A stretch of DNA of 64,000 nt, from positions 1-64,000 of the forward strand of contig OZ250151.1 in NCBI GenBank assembly GCA_965237725.1, given 5' to 3'. The stretch's first letter is position 1. Each line of letters begins with the position of its first letter. Under the pieces are notes generated by a model. The model saw nothing but the letters and a program-made list of their open reading frames with translations. It was not told the DNA's origin and did not search any database. Positions 18,053 to 26,935 of this stretch are shown one piece after another. The position numbers and the translations under genes were made by a program. This DNA comes from G965237725 sp965237725. GTDB lineage: Bacteria; Pseudomonadota; Gammaproteobacteria; Arenicellales; Poriferihabitantaceae.

Positions 18053-19165
18053 TTAACTGGTTCCTGAAAAATTCTGCGAATTTTCAACTGCAATTCTTGG
18101 AATTCGCGTGGTGACTTTGCACATTAACTCATAAGGAATAGTACCCGCCCAATTTGCAACTTCCTCAATTTTCAGTCCATGGCCCCATAACGTTACCTCA
18201 TTGCCTACGGCAACTTCTGTGAGATCGGTGATATCAACGGTTATCATGTCCATGGACACTCGGCCGATAATCGGCGCCTTTTGGCCATTTATTAGAACCA
18301 CCGCCCTCGAATCAACCAACCTGGGATATCCATCACCATAACCCAATCCCACCATAGCAATGGTGGTCTTGCGCCGGGTACGAAATTGACCGCCGTATCC
18401 AACGGGCTCCCCGGACCCAATGGTTTTTATAGCAATTAAACGAGCCTGTAATTGCATAACGGGTTTTAATTCAAATTTAAGCTCATCGGACTGATCAAAT
18501 GGAGATGCACCATATAACATTAAACCAGGACGAGCCCAGTCAAGATTGGTTTCCGGCCAGGCCATCACGCCAGCGGAGTTGGAGATACTTTTTTCGCAGT
18601 CAAACGTATTCGTTGCGGCCAAAAATGAATCCAGCTGCGTTGTGGTAGTGTTATCACCTAATATATCGGCATTGGCCAGATGAGACATGATACGAATGGT
18701 CTTTACACATTTTAATGTTTTCAAACCGCTGAATATTTCTCCTAGATCCCATTGCGCAATGCCCAGCCGATTCATTCCACTATCTACTTTGATCCACAAT
18801 GACAACGGTTTTCCCCTATAGCGATGTAACCATTTCGCCTGGACCACATTGTGAACCACGGGCTGCATTTGATATTCATCAAACAACGCGAGCTGAGCTT
18901 GATCCCAGAACTCAGATAAAACGATGATAGGTCGGGTGTCCTGAGTTTCGCGGCATTGAATGCCTTCAGCGATGGTTGCTACAGCAAACCCATCCACCCA
19001 CTGGTCAACGGCTCTGCAAACGGTATGTAAGCCATGCCCATAAGCATCGGCTTTAATCACAGCCATTAACCTGGACTGGGGTGCCGCGAGACGAATTTGT
19101 CCAATATTATGACGCAGCGAACTCAGGTCGATCAGGGCTCTGGCCCGCCATTCTAAATCTTCCAC
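18053..19165 (-). CDS. alr: Alanine racemase
   Basis: PLP enzyme interconverting L- and D-alanine for peptidoglycan. 370 residues; PLP lysine K38 in AVIKADAYGHG, and the C-terminal catalytic region GLGYGDGYPR with GRVSMDMITVD. Length and order are normal. It lies 68 bp downstream of dnaB on the same strand. Confidence 0.95.
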   Translation of the reverse strand: MEDLEWRARALIDLSSLRHNIGQIRLAAPQSRLMAVIKADAYGHGLHTVCRAVDQWVDGFAVATIAEGIQCRETQDTRPIIVLSEFWDQAQLALFDEYQMQPVVHNVVQAKWLHRYRGKPLSLWIKVDSGMNRLGIAQWDLGEIFSGLKTLKCVKTIRIMSHLANADILGDNTTTTQLDSFLAATNTFDCEKSISNSAGVMAWPETNLDWARPGLMLYGASPFDQSDELKFELKPVMQLQARLIAIKTIGSGEPVGYGGQFRTRRKTTIAMVGLGYGDGYPRLVDSRAVVLINGQKAPIIGRVSMDMITVDITDLTEVAVGNEVTLWGHGLKIEEVANWAGTIPYELMCKVTTRIPRIAVENSQNFSGTS

Positions 19166-19232
19166 TTGAAAGTCAGGACAATAAACGTGGGCACAATTAA
19201 TTTTGGGAAGGATGAACCGGCGTCAGTGAAAA

Positions 19233-20615
19233 TTAATGCGGGTCATCCTGCCCGTAAAACTGGGATGCAAAGTTTTCGAATCGAGTGAATTCTCCGCGGA
19301 AGGTTAGTTTTGTTGTTCCTATAGGGCCATTTCGCTGTTTTCCAATAATTACTTCGGCCACGCCTTTTTGCTCGGTTTCCTCGTTATACACCTCATCCCG
19401 ATAGATAAAAAATATAACATCCGCATCTTGTTCTATAGCCCCTGATTCGCGAAGATCGGACATCACCGGGCGTTTGTTGGGCCTCTGCTCCAGACTACGA
19501 TTTAACTGTGAAAGCGCAACCACAGGTACATTGAGTTCCTTGGCCAGAATTTTCAAAGATCGGGTTATACCCGAAATTTCCGTGGCCCGGTTTTCATTGG
19601 TTTCGGTGGCACTCATTAGTTGAAGGTAATCCACAACTATCAATCCTAAATTATTGTTATCCCTGGCGATTCTTCTCGCTCTGGATCTCAAGTCCAGGGT
19701 ATTCAACCCAGCAGAATCATCCACGAACATCGGTGCCTTGTCGAGTAATCCTACAGCGGAATTTAGGCGCGGCCAGTCTTCATCGACAAGCCGGCCAGTA
19801 CGAATTTTATTCGAATTAATTCTGCCCAATGACGCCAGCATACGCATCGCCAGCTGCTCTCCCGGCATTTCCAGACTGAATATGGCAACCGGTAATTGTT
19901 TCTCCACTGAAACATATTCTGCGATATTCATGGCAAACGAGGTCTTACCCATGGAGGGTCGGCCGGCGACAATTACCAGGTCTCCAGGCTGCAACCCTGA
20001 AGTCATGGCATCTATATCAGAAAATCCCGTAGGAATGCCGGTAATGGCCTCCTTGGATTCATAAAGTTCTTCAATACGATCTATGGAACGGGATAGCAAT
20101 TCCTGAATTGAGGTAAATCCCTTGCGGCTCCGTCCATCTCTCTCAGAAATGTCAAACACCAATTGTTCTGCCCTATCCAGCACTTCTCGGGGCGTACGTC
20201 CTTCTGGATTGTATGCAGTGTCGGAAATATCATTGGCGGCACCGATCAACGATCGCAAAATTGCCCTTTCGCGGACAATCTTGGCATAGGTCATGATATT
20301 CGCGGTGCTGGGTGTATTGTTTGCAAGGGTACCCAGATACGCAAGACCACCAGCGGCTTCAAGATTCCCTTCATTCTCCAGCCATTCCGATGTGGTTACA
20401 ACATCTGCCGGGTCCCCGTTTCCTTGTAATCCCGAGATGGCATTAAAAATCAGTCGATGACTCTGGCTGTAGAAATCTTTGGAGCCAACTTCCTCTGTAA
20501 CTTCATCACATTTACGATTATCCAGTAGCAGACCGCCGAGTAGCGACTGTTCTGCCTCTAACGCCTGGGGCGGGAGTTTCGGTGAACTGGAAATAAGGTG
20601 TGCAGTTTCCGCCAA
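19233..20615 (-). CDS. dnaB: Replicative DNA helicase DnaB
   Basis: Hexameric replicative helicase, 460 residues. N-terminal domain (PPQALEAEQSLLGGLLLDN at 15-33), linker, and RecA-like domain with Walker A AGRPSMGKTSFA, Walker B LIVVDYLQLM and SQLNRSLEQRPNKRP. No intein is present. In many relatives rplI directly precedes dnaB; here a 684-bp repeat-bearing gap separates them. Confidence 0.97.
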   Translation of the reverse strand: MAETAHLISSSPKLPPQALEAEQSLLGGLLLDNRKCDEVTEEVGSKDFYSQSHRLIFNAISGLQGNGDPADVVTTSEWLENEGNLEAAGGLAYLGTLANNTPSTANIMTYAKIVRERAILRSLIGAANDISDTAYNPEGRTPREVLDRAEQLVFDISERDGRSRKGFTSIQELLSRSIDRIEELYESKEAITGIPTGFSDIDAMTSGLQPGDLVIVAGRPSMGKTSFAMNIAEYVSVEKQLPVAIFSLEMPGEQLAMRMLASLGRINSNKIRTGRLVDEDWPRLNSAVGLLDKAPMFVDDSAGLNTLDLRSRARRIARDNNNLGLIVVDYLQLMSATETNENRATEISGITRSLKILAKELNVPVVALSQLNRSLEQRPNKRPVMSDLRESGAIEQDADVIFFIYRDEVYNEETEQKGVAEVIIGKQRNGPIGTTKLTFRGEFTRFENFASQFYGQDDPH

Positions 20616-20800
20616 TTTGTAAAATTAATATTAATATGAACTAAAAAAGGATATTCCTAGGATACCGAACTTCTTTCCGGCTGTCATGGCTGATAACCGC
20701 TTTGTGCTAAATTTATTTTATGTTTTTATCAAATAGGCTCGACCCTTTAGAAATCGGGTTGCTATTTATTGACTCAATTATTAATAGCGTCAAGAAAAAA
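20616..20800. other. dnaB upstream region
   Basis: AT-rich 185 bp immediately upstream of dnaB, which should carry its promoter. I see no gene and no clear promoter hexamer pair. Confidence 0.4.
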
Positions 20801-20802
20801 TA

Positions 20803-20850
20803 GCCTGGATCGGTTAGGAGGCAGGGTTATCCCTGCCGTCCTCCCACACC
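20803..20850 (-). mobile_element. Probable decayed group II intron 3' end (domain VI remnant)
   Basis: On the minus strand the segment reads GTGTGGGAGGACGGCAGGG, then ATAACCCTGCCTCCTAACCG and AT. This matches, from memory, the tail that follows domain V in many bacterial group II introns: a GGAGG...CCTCC stem closing a GGCAGGG/CCCTGCC hairpin, and an A-containing CCTAACCGAT end where the branch-point A lies. Domain V and any reverse transcriptase are missing; the sequence upstream switches to another repeat at 20850. Confidence 0.45.
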
Positions 20851-21037
20851 GTCATTCCAGAAAATTCTGCCGGAAGCAGAATTTCGCGTAGCCCCAACGG
20901 GGTGAGTATCAGGGATGATACGAACAATTCCGAAGGAATATTCGGAATCCATCCATGAAATTGCAATGGATCAGATTCTACGTGAACTCAGACCAAAGCA
21001 TGGATCCCGGATACGCCTTCGGCGTTCCGGGATGACG
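20850..21037. repeat. Hairpin-rich TIR element (CGTCATTCC type)
   Basis: About 188 bp bounded by CGTCATTCC at 20850-20858 and GGGATGACG at 21029-21037. Inside are several perfect hairpins: AAATTCTGC/GCAGAATTT, CCCC/GGGG, ATTCCGAA/TTCGGAAT, and the terminal ATCCCGGA...TCCGGGAT with an ACGCC/GGCGT extension. It is similar in style to the CGTCATTCC...GGAATGACG palindromic repeats scattered in many proteobacterial genomes. No coding content. Confidence 0.7.
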
Positions 21038-21190
21038 CTTCTTTTTTAAAGCCCCCTGCTACGACCGCCACAGCCTGCCAACACGTCCTGGTAATCGCCG
21101 CTCCTGTGCATCCAACAATAAATTTTGTTGCACAAAGGATTCGAGTGTTTGGGATCGCTCATTCGCATGACCACCATGGACCGTGGAAAT
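21038..21190. other. Non-coding stretch between repeat element and rplI terminator region
   Basis: About 150 bp without a supported gene. It contains an imperfect hairpin TGTGCA...TTGTTGCACA near 21106-21135. One minus-strand frame of roughly 50 codons is open and ends with TAG near 21060, but has no start or recognisable family; it could be a fragment of an old mobile element. Confidence 0.35.
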
Positions 21191-21217
21191 GCCGAAAATG
21201 CAGGAGCAATTTTCGGC
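21191..21217. repeat. Perfect 9-bp-stem hairpin
   Basis: GCCGAAAAT at 21191-21199 pairs with ATTTTCGGC at 21209-21217 around a 9-base loop. It lies downstream of the rplI terminator on the minus strand and may be a second, backup stop or an RNA-processing structure. Confidence 0.6.
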
Positions 21218-21232
21218 CCCAAGAATGCGATC

Positions 21233-21252
21233 TACCTACATCGATGTAGGTA
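21233..21252. repeat. Perfect 20-bp palindrome
   Basis: TACCTACATCGATGTAGGTA reads identically on both strands. It directly abuts the rplI terminator. It could be a protein operator or a relic of a mobile element end; nothing else in the window matches it. Confidence 0.75.
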
Positions 21253-21283
21253 AAAAAAGCACCGCTGGCGCGATGCTTTTTTT
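21252..21283 (-). terminator. Rho-independent terminator of rpsF-rpsR-rplI
   Basis: On the minus strand a GCATCGC stem pairs with GCGGTGC (one G-U) around GCCA, flanked by seven A on one side and seven T on the other. It starts 17 bp past the rplI stop. The A/T symmetry means it could also work in the opposite direction. Confidence 0.9.
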
Positions 21284-21299
21284 GGATAAGGTACAGAAA

Positions 21300-21893
21300 T
21301 TAACTTTCAGTTGCGTCATCCGATTCCTGAGATTCTTCTGTGGATTCTTCGGTGGAAGCTTCTGCAGCTTCATTTTCTGGGCTATCATCTGTACCTTCAG
21401 TATCGTCAGGCGCGTCTTCACTTTCAGGTTCCGCAATTGGGTTTTCAGATTGTTCGCCTTCAACTTTAATTTTTACAGTAAAGCGCACTTCGGGATGAAG
21501 AATCACATCAGCTTCAAAATCACCAGTATGCTTTATTGGGCCATCAGGTTGGAAAACCTCTGATTTTTCAATACTGGATCCTGTCGTAGACATGGCTTCG
21601 GCAATATCCGCTGGTGAAACAGAACCATACAGCTGACCTTCTTCTCCACACAGACGGCTCAGCGCGATTTCTCTCACCGCCTGATCTGCCCTGGATTGGG
21701 CCTCAGCCATACGTTTGCCCTCTTCTTCAGCAAGCTCGCGTTTTTTCTCTTCTACTTCTGCTTTTGCTGCCGTTGTTGCGATCATGGCTTTTTTGTGTGG
21801 AATCAAAAAATTACGCGCATAGCCATTTTTGACATTGACCAGATCACCAATGTCACCCACATTCTGGATTTTTTCTAATAAAATAATTTCCAT
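21300..21893 (-). CDS. rplI: 50S ribosomal protein L9 with acidic C-terminal extension
   Basis: Ribosomal protein L9. Residues 1-147 match the family: N-domain MEIILLEKIQNVGDIGDLVNVKNGYARNFLIP, connecting helix, and C-domain ending in HPEVRFTVKIKVEGE. The usual protein stops near 149 residues; here about 50 more follow, almost all Glu, Asp, Ser, Thr, Ala and Pro. The extension is in frame with a clean stop and terminator, so it is not an obvious annotation error. It is last in the rpsF-rpsR-rplI operon. Confidence 0.95.
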   Translation of the reverse strand: MEIILLEKIQNVGDIGDLVNVKNGYARNFLIPHKKAMIATTAAKAEVEEKKRELAEEEGKRMAEAQSRADQAVREIALSRLCGEEGQLYGSVSPADIAEAMSTTGSSIEKSEVFQPDGPIKHTGDFEADVILHPEVRFTVKIKVEGEQSENPIAEPESEDAPDDTEGTDDSPENEAAEASTEESTEESQESDDATES

Positions 21894-21902
21894 AGCTGAC
21901 CT

Positions 21903-22136
21903 CTAATTGTCGTGTTGATCGGTGTACGGAATCAACGCAAGAAATCGGGCACGTTTAATCGCAGTGGCCAGCTGCCGCTGAAAATGCGCCTTAGTGCCGG
22001 TACTGCGTCGTGGCAAAATCTTGCCGGTTTCACTGATGTTGGTTGTAAGGATATCAAGGTCTTTATAGTCAATGGACTTGACGCCGTCTACGGTAAATTT
22101 ACAGAACCTGGGGCGTCTTTGAAATTTGCGCATCAT
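21903..22136 (-). CDS. rpsR: 30S ribosomal protein S18
   Basis: 77 residues with the family core CKFTVDGVKSIDYKDLDILTTNISETGKILPRR and the C-terminal QRQLATAIKRARFLALIPY. Normal length. Its ATG overlaps the rpsF stop by 4 bp, and rplI follows 9 bp later; S18 pairs with S6 in the 30S platform. Confidence 0.97.
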   Translation of the reverse strand: MMRKFQRRPRFCKFTVDGVKSIDYKDLDILTTNISETGKILPRRSTGTKAHFQRQLATAIKRARFLALIPYTDQHDN

Positions 22137-22699
22137 AGTACTTCTTCCTCCTCAGCGGCTTCTTCATCAGCGATTTCATCATCCGCTATATCATCAATAG
22201 GCACGCCTTCTTCAAGGGGATTTTCAATCCCTTCAATCAGCGCTTCTTCAGACTCAGCTTGCGCCCCGTCATCTGCGGCTGCTTCAGATTCCGCGGCGCG
22301 TTTTTCAGATTCTGCGGCGCTCTTTTCAGCTTCAGCAGCCTGTCTCTCGGCTTTTTCTGCTTCTGCGCTATCTTCACGGGCTTTGGCAATGGCCATTGGT
22401 GATTCTTCGGTTATTGCAACTTTACGTCGAATAATCAGATGTCGCAGTATCGAATCATTAAATTTAAAGTTTTTCTCAATTTCACCGAGCACATTCAGAT
22501 CACATTCGATATTAATCATAATGTAATGCGCTTTGTGAACATCATTGACCATATAGGCCAGCCGACGCCGCCCCCAGTCTTCAACTCGATGTACGTTACC
22601 TTCGCTCGATGTAACCATTTCTTTATAACGGTCAATCATGGCTGGAACTTGTTCGCTCTGGTCCGGATGAACCAGAAACACGATTTCATAGTGTCTCAT
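22133..22699 (-). CDS. rpsF: 30S ribosomal protein S6 with long acidic extension
   Basis: Residues 1-95 are a standard S6 ferredoxin-like fold (MRHYEIVFLVHPDQSEQVPA ... RHLIIRRKVAI). Typical S6 has 95-135 residues; here the tail runs to 188 and is built of Ala, Glu and Asp: a likely helical repeat EAEKAERQAAEAEKSAAESE followed by a very acidic end with EEAAEEEEVL. E. coli S6 receives post-translational glutamate residues, so a genetically encoded acidic tail is a notable parallel. ATG 22699 has AGGGAG five bases upstream. Confidence 0.95.
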   Translation of the reverse strand: MRHYEIVFLVHPDQSEQVPAMIDRYKEMVTSSEGNVHRVEDWGRRRLAYMVNDVHKAHYIMINIECDLNVLGEIEKNFKFNDSILRHLIIRRKVAITEESPMAIAKAREDSAEAEKAERQAAEAEKSAAESEKRAAESEAAADDGAQAESEEALIEGIENPLEEGVPIDDIADDEIADEEAAEEEEVL

Positions 22700-22923
22700 A
22701 GACGCTCCCTATGGATTGTTATCTTCCTAATTCCGAATTTAACTTGGATTAAATCCTGGAAAAGTGAAGAAAGGAGTTAATGTGGATTTTTGCGCTGGCG
22801 ATTCTATATGAAGTAGTCTGGATACACAAGAACGAGATTATAAAAGCTTACATCAGCATCGTGGTAAACTTTACATACAATTGAAGGTCACTAATAACAG
22901 CATTTACCACTCCAAAAGACACT

Positions 22924-25596
22924 ATGTCCAACACGGAAAATCCCATCGACACCGATGAAACCGAAACCCGGGAATGGCTCGAGGCCCTGGGCTCGGTTAT
23001 TGAAACCCAGGGACACGATCGAGCCCATTTCCTGATTGAATCTTTGATAGACCAGGCTCGCCGATCCGGAGCCCATATCCCCTATCGCGCCAATACGGCC
23101 TATTTAAATACTATTCCGACTCATAAAGAAGAACCCAGCCCCGGGGATCATGGCGTTGAACATCGAATTCGTGCGTTAATTCGCTGGAATGCCATGGCCA
23201 TGGTAGTCCGTGCAAATCGTATCTCATCTGAGCTCGGCGGCCATATTGCCAGTTTCGCCTCCGCAGCGACGTTATACGACGTCGGTTTCAATCACTTCTG
23301 GCGCGCCAGCACAACCGATCACCTAGGTGATATGTTATTTATTCAGGGCCATTCAGCACCGGGAATTTACGCCAGGGCCTATCTCGAACGCCGTTTGCAC
23401 GCGGAAGACTTAAGGTTATTTCGACAGGAAGTGGATGGCGCTGGATTGTCGTCTTACCCCCACCCCTGGTTAATGCAGGACTTCTGGCAATTTCCGACGG
23501 TGTCTATGGGTCTCGGTCCGATCATGGCTATCTATCAGGCCCGGTATATGAAATATTTACACAATCGAGGATTAATCGACGCCAAAGACCGAAAAGTCTG
23601 GGCCTTTTTAGGGGATGGCGAAATGGACGAACCGGAATCCACCGGTGCATTAGCCATTGCCGGGCGAGAAAACCTCGATAATCTGATTTTTGTGGTCAAT
23701 TGCAATCTTCAACGTCTGGATGGTCCGGTTCGTGGCAATGGTAAAATTATCCAGGAACTCGAAAGCGATTTTCGCGGTGCCGGCTGGAATGTATTGAAAG
23801 TCATATGGGGTGGTTACTGGGATAAGTTACTGGCCCGAGATGACAAGGGGCTGCTAAAAAAACGCATGGAAGAAGCGGTGGATGGTGAATACCAGGCATT
23901 CAAGGCCAATGACGGCGCCTATGTTCGGGAGAAATTCTTTGGGGTAAATCCCGAGCTCAAAGCCATGGTTTCCAATATGACCGACGAAGATATCTGGCGA
24001 TTGAATCGGGGCGGTCATGATCCTCACAAAGTATATGCAGCATATCATTCTGCCACCCATCACACCGGCCAACCCACGGTCATTCTGGCCAAGACTGTAA
24101 AAGGCTATGGTATGGGTGAAGCCGGTGAAGGACAGAATACCACCCACCAGCAAAAGAAAATGGGTGAAGAGGCCATGCTGGCTTTCAGGGATCGATTTAA
24201 CATTCCATTGACCGATGAAGAAGTTGCAAAAGCGCCTTTTTATCGCCCGGCAAAGGATTCACCAGAAACTGAATACTTGCTCGAACGCAGAAATTCTCTG
24301 GGGGGATTTCTACCTGCACGACGAAGTCTGAGCGCCGCACCATTTAAATTGCCAAAACTATCAATTCTCGATTCTCAGCTGGAAGGCTCAGGTGATCGGG
24401 AAATTTCTACGACCATGTCGTTTGTGCGCATCCTGTCTGCATTAATGCGAGAGAAGGAGCTGAAGAAATATATTATCCCGATCATTCCCGATGAGTCGCG
24501 TACATTTGGCATGGAAGGCATGTTTCGTCAACTGGGTATCTACGCGCCCAAGGGACAATTATATGAACCCGTGGATTCTGATCAATTGATGTTTTATCGG
24601 GAAGACAAAAACGGCCAGGTATTGCAGGAAGGTATCAATGAAGCTGGTGCGATGTCATCGTGGATCGCCGCAGGAACCGCGTACAGTAATCACGATATAT
24701 GCACCATCCCATTTTTCATTTTATATTCCATGTTTGGCTTTCAGCGTATTGGCGATCTGTGCTGGGCTGCCGGAGATAGTCGGGCCCGGGGATTTATTAT
24801 GGGCGGCACCGCCGGCCGCACTACCCTCGCCGGTGAAGGTCTGCAACACCAGGACGGCCATAGCTTGATCTTGTCAGCAACGGTGCCTAACTGTATTTCT
24901 TATGATCCGGCCTACAGTTATGAACTGGCGGTGATTATTCACGATGGCATGCGCCGCATGTACCAGGAACAGGAGAGCATTTATTACTATATAACGGTAA
25001 TGAATGAAAATTATCCCCATCCCAAAATGCCAAAGAACTCAGCAGAAGGCATACTTCGGGGCATGTATTTACTTAAACGGGTTGGCAAAAAGAAGAATAA
25101 AATCAAGGTGCAGCTACTGGGTGGTGGCACAATTTTACGCGAAGTCGAAGCCGCTGCAGAAATGCTCGACAAAGATTTCAATATAAGCGCTGACGTCTGG
25201 AGCGTCACCAGTTTCAATGAACTTTGTCGTGATGGCCAAAATATCGAACGCCACAACAGACTTCATCCCAATGACCCGCCGAAACAGAGTTACGTTGAAA
25301 TGTGTCTTGGAAACACCGAGGGACCTGTGATTGCCGCAACGGATTACATGAGATTGTATGCAGAACAGATCCGCGCATTTGTACCCAATAAATATTACGT
25401 ATTGGGCACAGATGGATATGGTCGCAGCGATACCCGCGAGAAATTAAGAAAATTTTTTGAAGTCAATCGAAATTATGTCACCGTATCAGCACTCAAGGCC
25501 CTGGCAGATCAGGAAGCCATCACCAATAAACAGGTCGAAGATGCCATTAGAAACTATGGCATCGATCCGGAAAAACCAAATCCAGTGACGGTGTAA
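22924..25596 (+). CDS. aceE: Pyruvate dehydrogenase E1 component (homodimeric)
   Basis: Thiamine-diphosphate E1 that decarboxylates pyruvate and acetylates the lipoyl groups of E2. 890 residues, as usual for the alpha2 type of Gammaproteobacteria. It has the ThDP motif GDGEMDEPES...NLIFVVNCNLQRLDG, and transketolase-like and C-terminal domains (YYITVMNENYPHP). It opens the aceE-aceF-lpd operon after a 224-bp gap divergent from rpsF; no PdhR operator is evident there. Confidence 0.97.
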   Translation: MSNTENPIDTDETETREWLEALGSVIETQGHDRAHFLIESLIDQARRSGAHIPYRANTAYLNTIPTHKEEPSPGDHGVEHRIRALIRWNAMAMVVRANRISSELGGHIASFASAATLYDVGFNHFWRASTTDHLGDMLFIQGHSAPGIYARAYLERRLHAEDLRLFRQEVDGAGLSSYPHPWLMQDFWQFPTVSMGLGPIMAIYQARYMKYLHNRGLIDAKDRKVWAFLGDGEMDEPESTGALAIAGRENLDNLIFVVNCNLQRLDGPVRGNGKIIQELESDFRGAGWNVLKVIWGGYWDKLLARDDKGLLKKRMEEAVDGEYQAFKANDGAYVREKFFGVNPELKAMVSNMTDEDIWRLNRGGHDPHKVYAAYHSATHHTGQPTVILAKTVKGYGMGEAGEGQNTTHQQKKMGEEAMLAFRDRFNIPLTDEEVAKAPFYRPAKDSPETEYLLERRNSLGGFLPARRSLSAAPFKLPKLSILDSQLEGSGDREISTTMSFVRILSALMREKELKKYIIPIIPDESRTFGMEGMFRQLGIYAPKGQLYEPVDSDQLMFYREDKNGQVLQEGINEAGAMSSWIAAGTAYSNHDICTIPFFILYSMFGFQRIGDLCWAAGDSRARGFIMGGTAGRTTLAGEGLQHQDGHSLILSATVPNCISYDPAYSYELAVIIHDGMRRMYQEQESIYYYITVMNENYPHPKMPKNSAEGILRGMYLLKRVGKKKNKIKVQLLGGGTILREVEAAAEMLDKDFNISADVWSVTSFNELCRDGQNIERHNRLHPNDPPKQSYVEMCLGNTEGPVIAATDYMRLYAEQIRAFVPNKYYVLGTDGYGRSDTREKLRKFFEVNRNYVTVSALKALADQEAITNKQVEDAIRNYGIDPEKPNPVTV

Positions 25597-25601
25597 TCAA
25601 G

Positions 25602-26921
25602 ATGACGGAAATCAAGGTTCCAGATATTGGTGATTTCGATGCAGTAGAGGTGATCGAAGTTCTGGTTGGCGTCGGTGATGTAGTCGCCGTGGAAGATCCA
25701 TTAATTACTCTTGAAAGCGATAAGGCAACCATGGATATTCCGGCCCCGGGTGATGGAAAAATTACCGATATTCGAGTCAAGGTCGGTGATAGCGTATCTG
25801 AGGGCACCATAATCATGATGATTGAAAGTGGCCATTCCGATGATCAGGCCAGTGATACGGCCAGTGATACGGCCGATGATAAGACAACCAAAAGCGATTC
25901 TACATCCCCAGAGCCCGAAAGTGCTCCTGCCCCAGTGCCCGTTTCGCAACCCATAGCCGAGCAAGAACATTCTCCACCCTCCAGCCTGCCACCAGCGGTA
26001 AACGCTGACCCAGGTAGTTTAGCCCACGCCAGTCCGGGTGTGCGACGTTTTGCCAGGGAACTCGGTGCCAATGTTAACTTGATAAAAGGTACGGGCTCCA
26101 AAAATAGAATTCTAAAACAAGACGTTGTTACGTGGATCAAACAACAATTAAGTTCCCCCGCGGCGGCAGCAACTACGGTTGGCTCTGGTATTCCAGCCAT
26201 ACCGGCGGTAGATTTTTCCGAGTTTGGTGAAATTGAGCATTTAAAACTATCGCGTATCAAAAAACTGTCCGGGCCTCATCTGCAACGTGCCTGGCTCAAT
26301 ATCCCCCACGTAACCCATCACGATGAAGCGGATATAACAGAACTTGAGGATTTTCGAAAATCACTAAAAGCCGAAGCGGAAAAGGATGGCGTGCGGATCA
26401 CCCTTCTTTCTTTTGTCATGAAGGCATTGGTGGGGGCGATGAAAAAATACCCCAATGTCAATGCCTCCCTGTCCCCTGATGGTACGGAATTAATACTTAA
26501 GAAATATTTTAATATTGGTATCGCTGTGGATACACCCAATGGCCTGGTTGTTCCGGTAATAAAAGATGTGGATCGAAAAAGTATTTTTGATCTTGCTAGA
26601 GACATGGCCGATGTCAGCGAACGGGCCCGGGATGGCAAACTAAAACCGGATGACCTGAAAGGTGGCTGTATTAGTATTTCAAGCCTTGGTGGAATTGGTG
26701 GCACCTCATTTACCCCCATCGTCAACGCCCCTGAAGTCGCAATACTTGGGGTTTCGAGATCAAAAATAATGCCAGTATGGAATGGTGAATCTTTTGATCC
26801 GAAATTAATCCTGCCCCTTGACCTATCCTATGATCATCGAGCAATCGATGGTGCTGAAGCGGCCAGGTTTGTCGCCTATCTAACCCAGTCCTTTGGCGAC
26901 GTTCGAAGGCTGTCTTTGTAA
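25602..26921 (+). CDS. aceF: Pyruvate dehydrogenase E2 (dihydrolipoamide acetyltransferase)
   Basis: E2 core, 439 residues. One N-terminal lipoyl domain (1-78) with lipoyl lysine K41 in ESDKATMDIP, a Pro/Ala/Ser/Asp-rich linker containing a short ASDT repeat, an E1/E3-binding domain (SPGVRRFARELGANVNLIKGTG), and the catalytic domain ending in DLSYDHRAIDGAEAARF. E. coli AceF has three lipoyl domains; this has one. The gene begins 5 bp after aceE. Confidence 0.96.
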   Translation: MTEIKVPDIGDFDAVEVIEVLVGVGDVVAVEDPLITLESDKATMDIPAPGDGKITDIRVKVGDSVSEGTIIMMIESGHSDDQASDTASDTADDKTTKSDSTSPEPESAPAPVPVSQPIAEQEHSPPSSLPPAVNADPGSLAHASPGVRRFARELGANVNLIKGTGSKNRILKQDVVTWIKQQLSSPAAAATTVGSGIPAIPAVDFSEFGEIEHLKLSRIKKLSGPHLQRAWLNIPHVTHHDEADITELEDFRKSLKAEAEKDGVRITLLSFVMKALVGAMKKYPNVNASLSPDGTELILKKYFNIGIAVDTPNGLVVPVIKDVDRKSIFDLARDMADVSERARDGKLKPDDLKGGCISISSLGGIGGTSFTPIVNAPEVAILGVSRSKIMPVWNGESFDPKLILPLDLSYDHRAIDGAEAARFVAYLTQSFGDVRRLSL

Positions 26922-26935
26922 CTCGTATCTCTTCA

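Noticed and set aside
21060..21225. Minus-strand open frame of about 50 codons as a pseudogene fragment
   Set aside because: No start, no ribosome site and no recognisable family; kept only as a comment on the gap.
21236..21463. Small minus-strand ORF overlapping the end of rplI
   Set aside because: Out-of-frame reading of the repetitive acidic tail; Lys/Leu-rich with no support.
25850..25885. Short direct repeat in aceF as a regulatory or mobile repeat
   Set aside because: It encodes the ASDT repeat of the flexible linker and is ordinary linker slippage.
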